A stretch of DNA of 64,000 nucleotides from Nageia nagi. Its lineage: Eukaryota; Pinophyta. The notes under the pieces were generated by a model. The model did no database searches. It was not told the DNA's origin and saw only the letters and a list, made by a program, of their open reading frames with translations. The stretch lies in assembly GCA_050084985.1 (NCBI GenBank), contig JBITNC010000001.1, forward strand, positions 40,486,001-40,550,000. The letters are read 5' to 3'. Each line of letters opens with the position of its first letter. Positions within the stretch are counted from its first letter, which is position 1. Below are positions 37,558 through 49,100 of this stretch, piece after piece. A program made the position numbers and the translations under genes.

Positions 37558-38371
37558 TGTAGACATCCAAAAATGATCCTTCTTCCTATAGGAGAAAGAA
37601 GGACAAAAACTTAAAACAAATATTAAAAGTTTACTATAGTCTACCAATCATCGGTATCCAACTTCAATCATCAGTGACCTAGGTGAAATATCGATGTTCG
37701 ATATCTATATGCCAATGATTCTATAATTAGAAAAAGCAAAATAAAAATGGCAACTCCTGAAGTTTCTTAGGAAGAAAGAAAGGGATAATAGATGACTCAC
37801 CATCCATCCTGTGCATTTTAGCTTCAGATCACAACCATGACAAAGCTAAATAGGCTTTTCTATCCTATTTTTTATCTCAAAATTAGAAATTTTATTTATT
37901 TGTAAAATCTATAAATAAATCCTTCTATGATGAAGCAAGGGACCAAATTTGAATGTAAAGTTATTCTATTGAAACATATACAAGTTTACTGAGGTAAGTG
38001 CATTTCTATTTCACATTTTTACATGCTTATTTATGTTTAGTTTTATGCTTATTTTGTGATATGAATAGGTATGTTTGATGTCTTTTCTATTCACATGTGT
38101 GAAGGGTACATAGGTGCAAATCAATGGAATTGAATAGAGAAATCCATAAGGAATAGAAGAGAACAAAGAAATATAGATTTTTTGTAGCAAACATTGTAAA
38201 CAAGTCTACAAAGGCCTAAAACATTATTTTGTAAAATCCCTTTTGCAAGACAACAAATTAGAATAGATTTGTAATTGTATCATTGAGGTCTACTCAAGAG
38301 TAATAAAGAAAAATGTTGGTCATGACATGTATTGTATTTTTTACTAACAAGATTACTTTTTGGATATGATA
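37558..38371 (+). repeat. 3' LTR of the Tat/Ogre-like element
   Basis: It is 814 bp, starting TGTAGACATCC. It carries the segment missing from the left LTR, including TATAAATA at 37910-37917, a good core-promoter candidate, and shares 'gtctactcaagagtaataaag' with the left copy at both ends. The 5-bp atcat follows at 38372-38376. Confidence 0.88.
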
Positions 38372-39059
38372 ATCATAAAGGTGGCACATTCTAGATCTTC
38401 AAGAGTATGTTATTACTTAGTGTATTTTAGGAAATATTTTGACATTGTACCTCAATATCTTGTATTTGATAGACTCTAGTTAGTTGGCTTATTTGGATAT
38501 CTTTTTACTATAATATCTCAACTACACAAGATAGTGATCAAACATTTTCATTCCTTTGAAGGCCTATCTGATAACATTATTAGCACCATAGGAGTGAACA
38601 TGGTTACCCCAATCCCCCCATAGGTTTTGGTATCTATATAGATGAGCTTGAGTAATTTATCCGAGCATATGCACATATAGAAGATGATTTATTACTTCAT
38701 CATGTCTTGGTTTCTATTCTTCTTCTTATTGATGATGTTATTGTTCTAGCCTCAACTATAGAGGAGACTCAATGCCAATTAGATGCATTGGCTAAATTTT
38801 GTACTTTAATATAATTGATAGTGAACCTTGCTAAGACCAATGTTATGGTGTTTAACACTACCAAGGAGGTTGTATCTAATCTTAAATTTCATCTTCAAGG
38901 ATGAGAACTAGATATCACCACCACTTATATATACATGTGAATTCTCTTCAATGAACCCATGTTTTAGATGAAACCCATTGTTAAAGCTCATATTTATAAG
39001 GGATATGTAACCTTCTCTTTACTTGATCAAAGTTGCTTTAGAGTTCATTTCCAAGTATA
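38372..39059 (+). pseudogene. LINE reverse transcriptase, middle fragment
   Basis: The frame resumes in phase with the fragment ending at 11553: SRSSRVCYYLVYFRKYFDIV corresponds to the usual CCFVDFRKAFDTV. It then has EGLSDNII, a frame-shifted IGV...P region, LIDDVIVLAST (the catalytic Y/F-A-D-D region, both Asp kept at 38731-38736), VNLAKTNVMVFN-like text, and KAHIYKGYVTFSLLDQSCFR. It stops at the gag-only gypsy insertion. Confidence 0.87.
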
Positions 39060-40223
39060 TGTGATGATCCAAAATGAAATTCACCCATAAATTAGCAAAT
39101 TTGAACCATCAAACCCTAATGTTACATCAAGGGAATCAAACACATGCATTCAAACTCTCCAATTGCCAACATTAGAGTTAAACCATCAATAATCAAAATA
39201 CATAATACCAAAACACCACATTTGGCTAATACATGTAGTAAACAATAAACATCATCCCATAATGCCTACATCTAATAACTACAAACATGAAAAATAATAG
39301 CAATCTAAGGCATTCACAAATGGATAAATGTAAGATAAGTATGAGATCTGAATTCCCTTGGTAGTATATAAATGATATGAAGTGGCAATAATACAATACC
39401 AAGCCCTAGGGGGTAGTCATTGGCCTCTCTAAAGCCAACTAAGGCATAATAATGAATATCCTCGATCACTAAAATAACAAAGGGACCATGCAATAGTAAT
39501 GATCCCTAAGAACCTAAATTTTCTCCACCAAAGGAGCCCTCCTCAAACCTTGGAATCCACCAAAGGTAGCAGAAAAACCTTGAAATTCCACTAGATGGGA
39601 AAAAATGATACACTAGTATCATATAAAAACAGGATCCCTTAGCTTGAATTCCCTCTAGATATTGTGCCTAAGAAAGGTTGCTTAGCATTGCTAAGACTTA
39701 TTATTTGATGTACTATGGTAGTTGTAATAATAATCAATGGCTATCTAGTAATGAGTCTCCAAGGATTAATATATCCTTCCTTGGTCCAAATTACACCTCA
39801 AAGTCATCATCCCATCATCTCATGGTCTAATGTTAGCACCTAGGGATCAATCCAAGATCAACATGGGTATATGGGCCTCCCCTATGTTCCACATGGACCT
39901 ACGAATGCACACATGGGTCTAGAAGGCATGGATGGGAACCTAGAGGGACAACATGGGTCTCAAGATCCAACATGGGGGTTTAGAAGCCTCCCCCAAGCTG
40001 ACACAGGTGTCTAATGCTCCCAATCTCAACATTGGGTCACAAAGTGCTCATTTGACCATTAAGTGCTAACTAGGCCTTGAGATTCCCATAATCAAGTCTT
40101 AAGATCTCCAAGTATGATAAATATACCTAATCTAACCTTAGGAGAGAGATATCCCACTTGGGGCTCATAGTGGGGTCCTATCTTAAATTGTTTACCCTCA
40201 AGAAATGGTAGGAGATTGTAACA
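39060..40223 (-). repeat. 3' LTR of the gag-protease gypsy element
   Basis: It is about 1.16 kb and pairs with 43037-44268. Both contain 'caaaccctaatgtt'-type starts, 'aataaacatcatccca', 'gcctttctagagccaact'-like text and many short spaced 'acatgggt' phrases. The minus-strand start reads TGTTACAATCTCC. Confidence 0.88.
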
Positions 40224-40980
40224 TATGGTATTCCAAGAATCCTTTGGTGTTTATGGCTGATGGAATGCAACTTTAATATGCTTCATCCAAGATAACGGTG
40301 TGGGATGCATTGTTGAAGTTTTATGTACATGTATCAATGTAAATTGCAAACACTCTAGTTTGTTATAATTATCACTCCTCATCAACTTCTCTATTAATGT
40401 CCTCCATAACCATAAAAATGTATGTGCATCCAAGAGGAGGTGTCCCTATAAGAACCTTAAGAAAATCATGGTTAGTGGAAAATAAGTTAAGCATTGGCCC
40501 TATGCATGAGGTAAGGTCTCCTTAGCACTCCATATGTAATGTCCATCTCCCTCATGCTTCAATGTGGATCTTGCAAATGTCCAGTAGCTTGATGTGACAT
40601 GTCTAGGTCTCCAAGTATCCAATGTGAGCAACTCATCCACCCTAACCCCTAAAAATAGGTTTTCTTCTCTCTATATATCCAATGTGGGATGAAGCCTCCC
40701 TCCAAGGCCTAACATGGGATGGTTGGCCATCTTAGGCCCCAATGTAGCCTCCTTTGGCTCCTTAGGCTATGACATGGGGCCTAAAAGTCCTCTAATGCCT
40801 CCCATCTCTTAATGTGGTCCCATCATCTACCTCCCCCTTAATATTGGCACCATTCAATCACCTCCAACCTATTATTTTCCACTTGTGGGTAATCATCTTT
40901 GATCCCTTGCAAAGTGTGACTCTTCCCATCTATTTCAAAACTCATTATGAGTTTCTGATACTTGGTGTGGATGTCACATA
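40224..40980. other. interior 3' part of the gag-protease element, no gene recognised
   Basis: The stretch repeats short phrases such as 'aatgtggg' and 'ccaatgtgag' every 30-60 bases. A 60-codon minus-strand frame at 40251-40433 has no recognisable motif. No polymerase or integrase motif is seen, so pol appears to be missing. Confidence 0.5.
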
Positions 40981-42960
40981 AATTAAATAACCACTACAAT
41001 CCTAAGATAATGTGAGGGTATCCCTTCAATGGATAGATGTAGAATTCTTCTCCAACCCTACAAATTTGAAACCCAACAATGTATCAATGTAAATTGAATC
41101 CCTCAAATCCTTTCTTCTTTACATTCTTTCTCCTTACAAATATTGCATCAATGAAGTTATGTGATGCTTTGAGGTCAATCAATATCATTACATCATGTCC
41201 TCTAGCCTACCTAATCAGCTTCAAGGTGAGATACTTCTTCACTCCATGTAGTGAAGCTATCATACTCCCCAAGGTGCCTTCAACTTGTAGTTCTCCTACT
41301 CTAGGGTGTCCTCCCCAAGCTCCAAATCTAAATCATGCATCTCATGCTCTAATAACATCTCTATGTAATGCACCTATCCTTTCCCTTGAAAATGATGCCC
41401 TGGCTCCCAAGCCTTCTTGCAATAGAAGCACTTGCCCTCTTCTCTCAACTTCCTCCATGTGGCTACATCCAATTGGTTTATCCTAGGTAGGGGTAATGGT
41501 TTGACATTACTAGGCCCTTCTCTATCTATAGATAGATTTTGTTTAGTAGGCCCTTGTACATCTTTCTACCCTTGAGGCATTTCATGATGGGATCTAGGTC
41601 ATATGTTTCCTGGATTGCATCATCAAGGCTCCTAGGAGAGGATACCTTGACCATCCCTAATAATGAATCCATCAATCCCTAAATGAAGATGAATGTTAGT
41701 CTTTCCTCTAATATTTGGTGGATCATGATGGAAATCCTTTGAAACTCTATCATATAGTCATCCACTATCTCTATCTACCTCAATGATGTTAGGTCCTAGA
41801 AGTAATCATCCTCCTTCTTTTGATCAAACTACTTGACCAACTACCTGGCAAACTCATCAAAAGAGGTGATGAGAGAATAACCTTGCCTGATCACTCTAGG
41901 CTACCACCACTCCAAAGTATCTCCCTCAAAACGTAATGATGTAAAATGAATCACATCTTCCTCCACCATATTAGGGCTAAGGATAAAATAGGTTTACAAC
42001 TAATGCAACCATGCCCTACCCATCATCTTCTTACCATCAAACATTTGCATATGGATCTTGCTAATATTATGCTGCAAGTCCTTCTTATCATCCCCTAAGT
42101 TGCTAAAATTATGTGGTCCATGTGAGATGCTTTCCTTCAACCCTAAGATCTCCATGTATCCATTTAAGTTCACATCTGTCCTCAACCCTGGATCTAACAT
42201 GAAATATTCTCTAAAAATCTAATTCAACTCCAAAGGGCCATGAACCCTATTCTTTGTGACCACTTTGGAATTTTGCATAAACATAGGTATGGATAATTTT
42301 AAAAGAACTAACTACTCTTCAATCCTACCAATGTATTCCTTCATGTACCTCCCTAGGAGAGGATTTGGACCCTAGGGTGCTTGATGTGAGTGGGATCTCA
42401 AGAATATGGCCTCTAGCTATCCCATCAAACTGTGATGGGTGGACTCTCTATCCCTCAAAATCTGATATATTCTCATGCGTGGCTCTTGATCTACCCAATC
42501 ATCCTCATATAACTCATCTTTATCATATCACATGTGATGTGGGGCCTCTTTATCATCCTTGGTATGATGTGGAGTTTCCCTATCATCTCAGGTGTGATGT
42601 GGTACCTCCTGATCATCCCTGGCATGACATGGGGGGTATGTAACCTCTTGAGTTCCTCACATCCACTAAAATATTTGTCCATCTAATGATGCATGTATGT
42701 CATCACTTTAGTCATACCATCAATGTGTTGAAATGAGCTCATCAAACTTTCATTCGAGAGTGGATCCCCAAACTGGAGTTGAGGTCCTCCTCCTTGTGGC
42801 TCTTTGTCTCTCTCCTTGCACCTCCCGTTCATGATCGAATTTCCTCTCATTTGGTAACTTGTTCATCCATGGTTGTCTATCCTCCTCATTAACGACTCTT
42901 TTAGGTGTCTCTTCTTTGTGTGACCTTCCAATTTTCCTATTGGATGCCATCTCTCTCTAA
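40981..42960 (-). pseudogene. gypsy gag-protease remnant
   Basis: The frame begins near 42950 (MASNRKIGRSHKEETPK). Conserved gag text follows at about 42050-41600: MQMFDGKKMMGRAWLH, FEGDTLEWW, FDEFARQLVK, IVDDYMIEFQRISIMI and LTFIF. Near 41410 is CFYCKKAWEPGHHF, a zinc knuckle of the CX2C..W.PGH.C type whose last Cys is Phe. At about 41200 the protease reads ILIDLKASHNFID, where LIDGGATHNFID is usual, so the catalytic D-G-G (D-S/T-G type) is broken. A 10-residue repeat (H-x-x-P-x-M-I type) occupies 42521-42640. Stops are scattered through the frame. Confidence 0.87.
42521..42640. repeat. 30-bp minisatellite, four copies
   Basis: Units of the form 'tgatgtgg..cctc..tatcatc..tgg' recur every 30 bp. 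On the minus strand they spell a 10-residue repeat starting HI-P-MI. Confidence 0.8.
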
Positions 42961-43036
42961 GTGTTGGATCTAGTGTAGTAATGGTGTACCTTGGGTTTCA
43001 TGTATAGGTTGGCCATATCTAGGCTTTGATACAACT

Positions 43037-44268
43037 TATGATGATCTAAAATGAAATTCATTGATAAACTAGAAAATTTAAACCATCAAACCCTGATGTT
43101 AGGTCTAGGGCATCAAATACATGCATTCAAACTCTCTAATTGCCAACATTAGGGTTATACCATCGATAATCAAAATGCATAACACCATAATACCCATATC
43201 TGGCTAATACATGTAATAAATAATAAACATCATCCCACAATGCCAATGTTTGATAACTATAAGCATGAACAACAATAGCAATCCAATGCATGTATAAATT
43301 GGATAGACACAAGATAAGTATGACATCTAAATGTCCTTGGTAGTATAAAAATGATATGAAGTGATGATAATACAATACCAAGCCCTAGGGGAAAATCGTT
43401 GGCCTTTCTAGAGCCAACTAGGGCATAACAATAAATATCCTTGATCATTAGAATAGTAGCAAAACCATGGGATAGTAATGCTCCCTTAGAACCCAAAACC
43501 TCTCCATCGAAGGAGCCCTCCTTGAACCCTAGAAACCATCAAAGATAGAAGCAAAACCTCATAATTCCATAAAATGGACAAAGGTACTACACCAATTCTA
43601 TATATAAATAGGATCCCTCATCCTGAATGACCTCTAAACGCTATGCCTAGGAAAGTTTGTTTAGCATCGCTAAGACTTGTTCTCTGATAGACTGTGGTGG
43701 CAGTAATAATAATTAATGTCTAGTAATGAGTCTCCATGGATTTATATAGCATTTCTTGGTTTGAATTACACCTCAAAGTCATCATCCAATCATCTCATGG
43801 CCCAACATTGGTAGCTAGGGATCAATCCAAGCTCAACGTGGGTATCTAGGTCACCTCTGCTCCACATAGACCCAAGAATGCATGTGTAGATCTAGAAGGC
43901 ATGCATGGGCACCTAAAGGATAATGTGGGTCTCAAGATCCAATGTGGGTGTCTAAAAGCCTCCCCTAAGTTGGTGCAAGTGTTTAAATGCTCCCAATCTC
44001 AACGTTGGGTCATAAAGTGCTCATCCAATCATTAAGTGCTAACTAGACCTTGAGATTCCCATAATCAAGTCTTAGGATCTCCAAGTATGATAAATACACC
44101 TAATCTAACCTTAGGAAAAAGATTTCCCACTTGGGGATCATAATGGAGTTCATTGACCCATTAAATCTCCTATCCTAAGTTACAATGATGAAATTGCAAA
44201 TACATAAATAAAGTATATTACAAATATGAACCTTTCTGTCCCATTAACTGAACAAGGAGGATGTTATA
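43037..44268 (-). repeat. 5' LTR of the gag-protease gypsy element
   Basis: It is about 1.23 kb and pairs with 39060-40223. The inner boundary is set by the primer-site remnant at about 43022-43035. The outer boundary is set by the point where the LINE protein resumes (FDTLV) and by the flank gtatc. The terminal TG has become TA on the minus strand. Confidence 0.85.
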
Positions 44269-45440
44269 GTATCCCTATGTTTGATACCTTGGTAAAACGA
44301 ACTATAACGTATGGATCATAAATATGTGCTCCCAGTCTTGGTTTAATTTATTGGTCTTGTGTTGAATGAGTAAAGACACTTTTTCTTCAAAGATTTATCT
44401 TATGCAAGTGCATGATACCTCATCCCATTATCCTTATGAATTTTGAAGATTCACCTATTCAAATAGAAATTATTTTTTCAGTCATTACCTATCATTGTAG
44501 GCTTTGCACTGTGGGAGACACCCCTTTTGGGTGTAGATAATATTCTTACCTAGCTTTATGCTCTTCAATGATCCTTTTATTGAGCCTTAGGGGGAGATAA
44601 AGGGGTTGGTAAATTCCTAGGTATCCATACTTTTAGCCAACCTCCATATTCATATTGACATACTTCCTCCTTATTCCCTAGGAGTCCATCAGCTCCCATC
44701 TCAGAATAAGATAACAAAAGAGATTTGGAAAAATATTACTCTTCAATATACTTATTGCACTTTATATTATCCCTCTCTCCCCTAAGCTATCCTTTTATCA
44801 TGAGCATTTTCTCTAGATTCAAGATGGCCAAATAGTTCCTTATCAGTACCTCCAACAACCTATTAACCATAGCATACATATCTCCATTAGGCATCTTTGA
44901 GTGTGATCACACTAGCTCCATGTTGATTCAAATCACCATAAAATGAGAAGAGGACCAAATATGCATGTTCAGTTCCCTATGGGAAGGAGAGAATCTACAA
45001 CATTTAATATTTTGTTATCCGGTCTATTATGATATTTGAGGCAAATTGCACTACCTCTTTAGGTGTGACTAATACTATATTTCTATATATTTTTAATTAT
45101 GATTATCAATATTTCCTCGACCTTTACATTAAGGAAGAGATCCAACTTCACAGATAGAGGAGGTCTCATTTAGACACCTCTCACCCCCACAATCTCAACT
45201 TATCACAACCTACTTTGGGATCTATAATAGAACGAGGAGGGATATCAATATTAGTTGGAAATGACAAGCACTAGACCATCCATATATTTATAGGGCCACT
45301 AGGCAATGCACCCATAAATCTTTAAGACTCAAGATCAATGATAAGCAGAGACAAATTATTGACTTCTTCAACAATGATTCATCAACCTCCAATACTAAGA
45401 GAGATTAGTATATGAGGCTGAGGACGACCTAATGCTTCAT
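44269..45440 (+). pseudogene. LINE C-terminal fragment
   Basis: After the insertion the plus strand reads MFDTLVKRTITYGS, then ICAPSL, VKTLFLQRFIL and FEDSPIQIEIIFSVITY. These match the usual LWLFDTLVTP.LLYG...W.PS and LQVEI.F.RL. region after the RT domain of this LINE family. Further on, EEDQICMF and weak text continue to about 45440. Five or so residues at the junction with 39059 are missing. Stops and frameshifts are common. Confidence 0.8.
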
Positions 45441-46142
45441 TCTCACGAAACATGTTATATTCCTATTTATGTTATTTTGTTATTTTATGATTGAATGCTT
45501 TTGATTCCTCACTTATTATTTTCAATGTACTCTTTTCACAATTCCTTAAATCATTTTAACTCATTAAACATTAATAATATTTCATTTCATTTCTCAAGAA
45601 TCCGATTAAATAAAAAGTATTATAACTTGGTTGTCTATTGATCACATTAAATGAAACATCGTACCCGTTTAGTATTTAATCACAATGGACATGGTACTTT
45701 CTTCGGCGACCCCAACATGCAAGATAAAAGGTGGCGGTCATGGCGAACATGCTGCGCCGCTTCTGAGTTAGAGCATCCTAAGAGTTTAAACTGTTGAAAA
45801 TACAGTATTAAAAATATTGATTACTTGTAATATTTAATCATGGAGGGACCTCTTTGAAAACAAAGAAACTAAATTATTTAACAAAGAGAAAAAATGGGAG
45901 AGAGAAAACAAAGGGTGATCTTAGAAGATCACGTCGGTTTTCCATATCGAATTCTTTCATGGCGGTTGATCAAATCTTATAAGTATAGTATCTGAATTCA
46001 CATTAAACTTAAATAAGCGCAAAGTGCCAGCAAATAGGCACATCAAAGGAGCACTAGAGACCAGGGAGGACTGAACCAACAACGAATGCTACAGAAAGAG
46101 TGTTGAAACACACTTTTGTAAAATAGAAAATTACCAAGACAA
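45441..46142. other. region upstream of the DA1-like gene
   Basis: It probably contains the promoter. A locally GC-rich stretch at 45684-45770 opens with ATG and reads MDMVLSSATPTCKIKGGGHG before a stop after about 28 codons. It could be an unrecognised upstream exon or upstream ORF. No clear TATA box can be assigned to a start site. Confidence 0.4.
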
Positions 46143-49100
46143 ATGGCTACCTCAAACGATGAATGGTAAATATATATAAAAAATATTTCTTATTTTATCT
46201 TCTATTTTTTTTTAATGTTATTATACACTTTAGCATAATGTCTAATTGAAATTTATATCATAATTCTTTGTTTTGAATTTATTAGGAACAATAAGAATCC
46301 TCAAAGTCATTGATTTTCAATAAAATGATTCAGTGGTTAGCTTGATAGGTTGCTTGTTTAATAATATAAAGCTAGAATGTAACGTAACATTATCCTAACT
46401 CTTCGTAATATTTATTAATGAAAATTAAATTTGTCATGTTTATATCTGAAATGCATTTTAATTTGTAAATTCACGTATATTTTTATAGTTTGGTTTTCTT
46501 TTGGTATGCTTAATTGTTATCTGCTTACATTGTTTGGTCTTTCAGGATTTGTGCTGGATGCAAGAATGATATATTGAAGAATGAAAGATGCGTTAGATTT
46601 ATGGGTGCTCTATGGCATCCACAGTGTTTTTGTTGCCATGCATGTAATCAGCCCATAAGCGAACGTGAAGTAATATTATTGCAAGGCATGCCTAGAGTGC
46701 ACAATATTTAATAGTATTGTTTTGAAAACTCCAATATTCCGTTGTAAGAAATATCCAAAGTTGAAGATGATTCTAAATAATTTCTTTCGAACAAATGTAA
46801 CATAAAGCTAATATGGTGTGTATGGTAGTAGACTATGGCATGCTAACAATTGTTTTGAGTTTGACGGTAGTGATTATCTGCAGTTTTCGGTGCTTGGCAA
46901 TAACGCATTCCATAACACCTGCTATGTTTATCCCACATGCTATGTCTGCAATGAACCTTTAGGCTTATTCTTTAACTACCCACTGTATTTAATAACGTAT
47001 TTTAATCTTCTAAGCAATACTTTCAATTGCTTCCATTTACAAACAAACAGTACCAAGTATTAATCCAATTTTGTAACGTTAATTTAGCTAAATCGATGTT
47101 TAGTGTACCCTTGTGTCATAGTACCAGCTTGAGCCAAGCCACCCCTGAGGACATGACCCAAGCCGGGTACCGTGCGGCAATCCGTGTATAGGACCACTCG
47201 CAGCCTACCTAGGCTAAGCCTTATCCCACTTCCATCAATCTTTAGTCACAAGCTGCCAAAGACCATGACCTTTCTGCTTGCCTCCCAACCAGTGACCTTC
47301 ATACAGGAATCGCCTCTAAGTTCCCCCTGAGCTTTATTCACCATGACTATCCCGTCTGTACAACCATTGGAACGACCTCTCTCTCACAGAGTCCGCCATG
47401 ATTCCTCTACATAATAGTTGAGTCCAGAATGTATCCTTGCATTATAGAGGTTTCGCTCTAGAAATGCTCACACCTCGGGTCATGAGAGGTCACCCTCTCA
47501 CAATTCTCCCCCACTTAGGAGAGTTGATGTCCATGTCAATGACCCTCTTGGCTTCGCAACCTTGAAGGCGGTGTCTAATACTACCTTGTTGACATATTGA
47601 TATCGAACACCTATAGGTAACATCACCAAATTCCTTAGATCAAACCTTGCCCATCCTCAAGATGGGAGGAACGATCCATTCAGCACCATCCTGCTAAGGT
47701 GGGAAGTCTCGACAGGACACACACCTCCTATCCTCTACTTCGTGTGAGGGCACACCCTAGCAACATGATCCTCCTCACCACACGTATAGCACCGTCTCAC
47801 CTGATCAGCAAATCTCACCTTCTTTTGCTTACTTGAGCATTGAGGCTCTTTTCCTCAGAATCCTCTCTTCCTCTGATCTCGCTCCTTGTACTCCATGTCC
47901 CTATTCTCAACATACTCATCTGTGTCTTCTCCCTCACTTGAAGAAGATGAATCTCCTTCATTATGAGCATCTTCCCAATCATCCTCACTAAAATGTCCTT
48001 CGAGATACTCCGACAACTTCTCTACCACTAGGATAGCTTGTTCCAAGGTTTCCACATCCTTACAATCAAGCTCCTGTGAGCCCAAGGTTTTAAACCTTGC
48101 ATGAAATGCCACAACCTATCCTCCGACTCCATCCTTGATGGACCCTGTCTGTTTTAACTCAGTCAACTTCTGACGGGCCACCATGGCAGTATTCTTAGGT
48201 CAGAACCTCTCTCTCAATAGTTCCTTAAGTTTTTCCAATTCTTGCATAGGGTCTCGTTGAATCCCGCTTTGATGTTATTTTCCCTTGTATGCCACCATAG
48301 CATGGCTTCCTCTTTGAAGAAGCGCACAACCAACTTCACCTGGTCCTCCCCACTCCGAGTGGGGATTGATTCTAAGTACTAATCCACCTCCCAGATGAAG
48401 TTCTCAAACACTTTCTCATCTCTTTCCCCAGCAAACATCCCAGGTTCCTTTGGTTTGGGCTCTCTACCCCCACCAACGGATGCTTATCGCGCAGAAGCAT
48501 AAGCCTTCTTCCAAACACTTGCGTCTTCAAGCAATATTTTCATAGTTTGGTTCACCCTGGAAAGCTCCCCTTCCAGATCAAAGACTCGATTAGACAAGTC
48601 CTTATTCTCCCACAGCAGTTGGTCTATCATATCATGCCAATGCCCACTCTCTTCCTCAAGATTGAGAACCTGGGTTCGAAGGTTAGCATAATGCACACTC
48701 AAGGATGGTTGGTCTTTTTCAGGCAAATCTAATTCCTTTTCCATCTCACTATCCACTATTCTCCAAAAATGGACTAATCTCTTCTTACGCTACCGAGAGA
48801 TGCTCAGCATCATGGGTGGTCACATTGTGGGGCTTTGAACTGGTTCACCACATTGAATACCTTGCTCCATAGTTGCCACTTTCTCTTGGGCCCCATTAAA
48901 GGTCCCACACCTTGTTCACCCCTTGAGTAGTCTTAGATGACATTCTGGTATCTCTAGCCTAGAAGCCCACACACAAAGCACACTCTTACTTTAGATCTCA
49001 AACCATGCTTCCTAGCTAGTGTGGGCAGTTCAAATCAAGCTTCTCGAGTTCAACCTATGCTCAATGATGAGGTCCGATCCACATTGGCATAGCCCTCAGT

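Larger units (their letters stand above)
11554..38371 (+). mobile_element. 26.8-kb Tat/Ogre-like Ty3/gypsy element inserted into the LINE
   Basis: The left LTR (11554-12044) and right LTR (37558-38371) are homologous. The 5-bp sequence atcat flanks both sides (11549-11553 and 38372-38376). Removing the element rejoins the LINE reading frame. A primer-site-like TTGGTGCTAGGAGG follows the 5' LTR, and a polypurine-like CAAAAAGGGTTAACA precedes the 3' LTR. Between them lie a long leader, gag-pol (13728-21455), and a long 3' region with an antisense PMD ORF and repeats, which also contains a nested gypsy element (23345-31087). Without that nested element the length is about 19 kb, in the range known for Ogre-type elements. 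The dual RNase H supports the Tat lineage. All coding parts are decayed. Confidence 0.85.
39060..44268 (-). mobile_element. non-autonomous Ty3/gypsy element with gag and protease only
   Basis: LTRs 39060-40223 and 43037-44268 flank a 2.8-kb interior. Flanks read gtata (39055-39059) and gtatc (44269-44273), a likely target duplication with one change. The minus strand just inside the 5' LTR reads GTATCAAAGCCTAG, a tRNA-Met-type primer site with a damaged first base. Gag and protease are recognisable on the minus strand, but the 750 bp that remain before the 3' LTR show no reverse transcriptase or integrase. It interrupts the same LINE as the 26.8-kb element. Confidence 0.85.

Noticed and set aside
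41079-41486. 135-codon plus-strand open frame
   Set aside because: It is antisense to the gag-protease remnant, whose motifs are on the minus strand. The plus-strand product has no recognisable domain.
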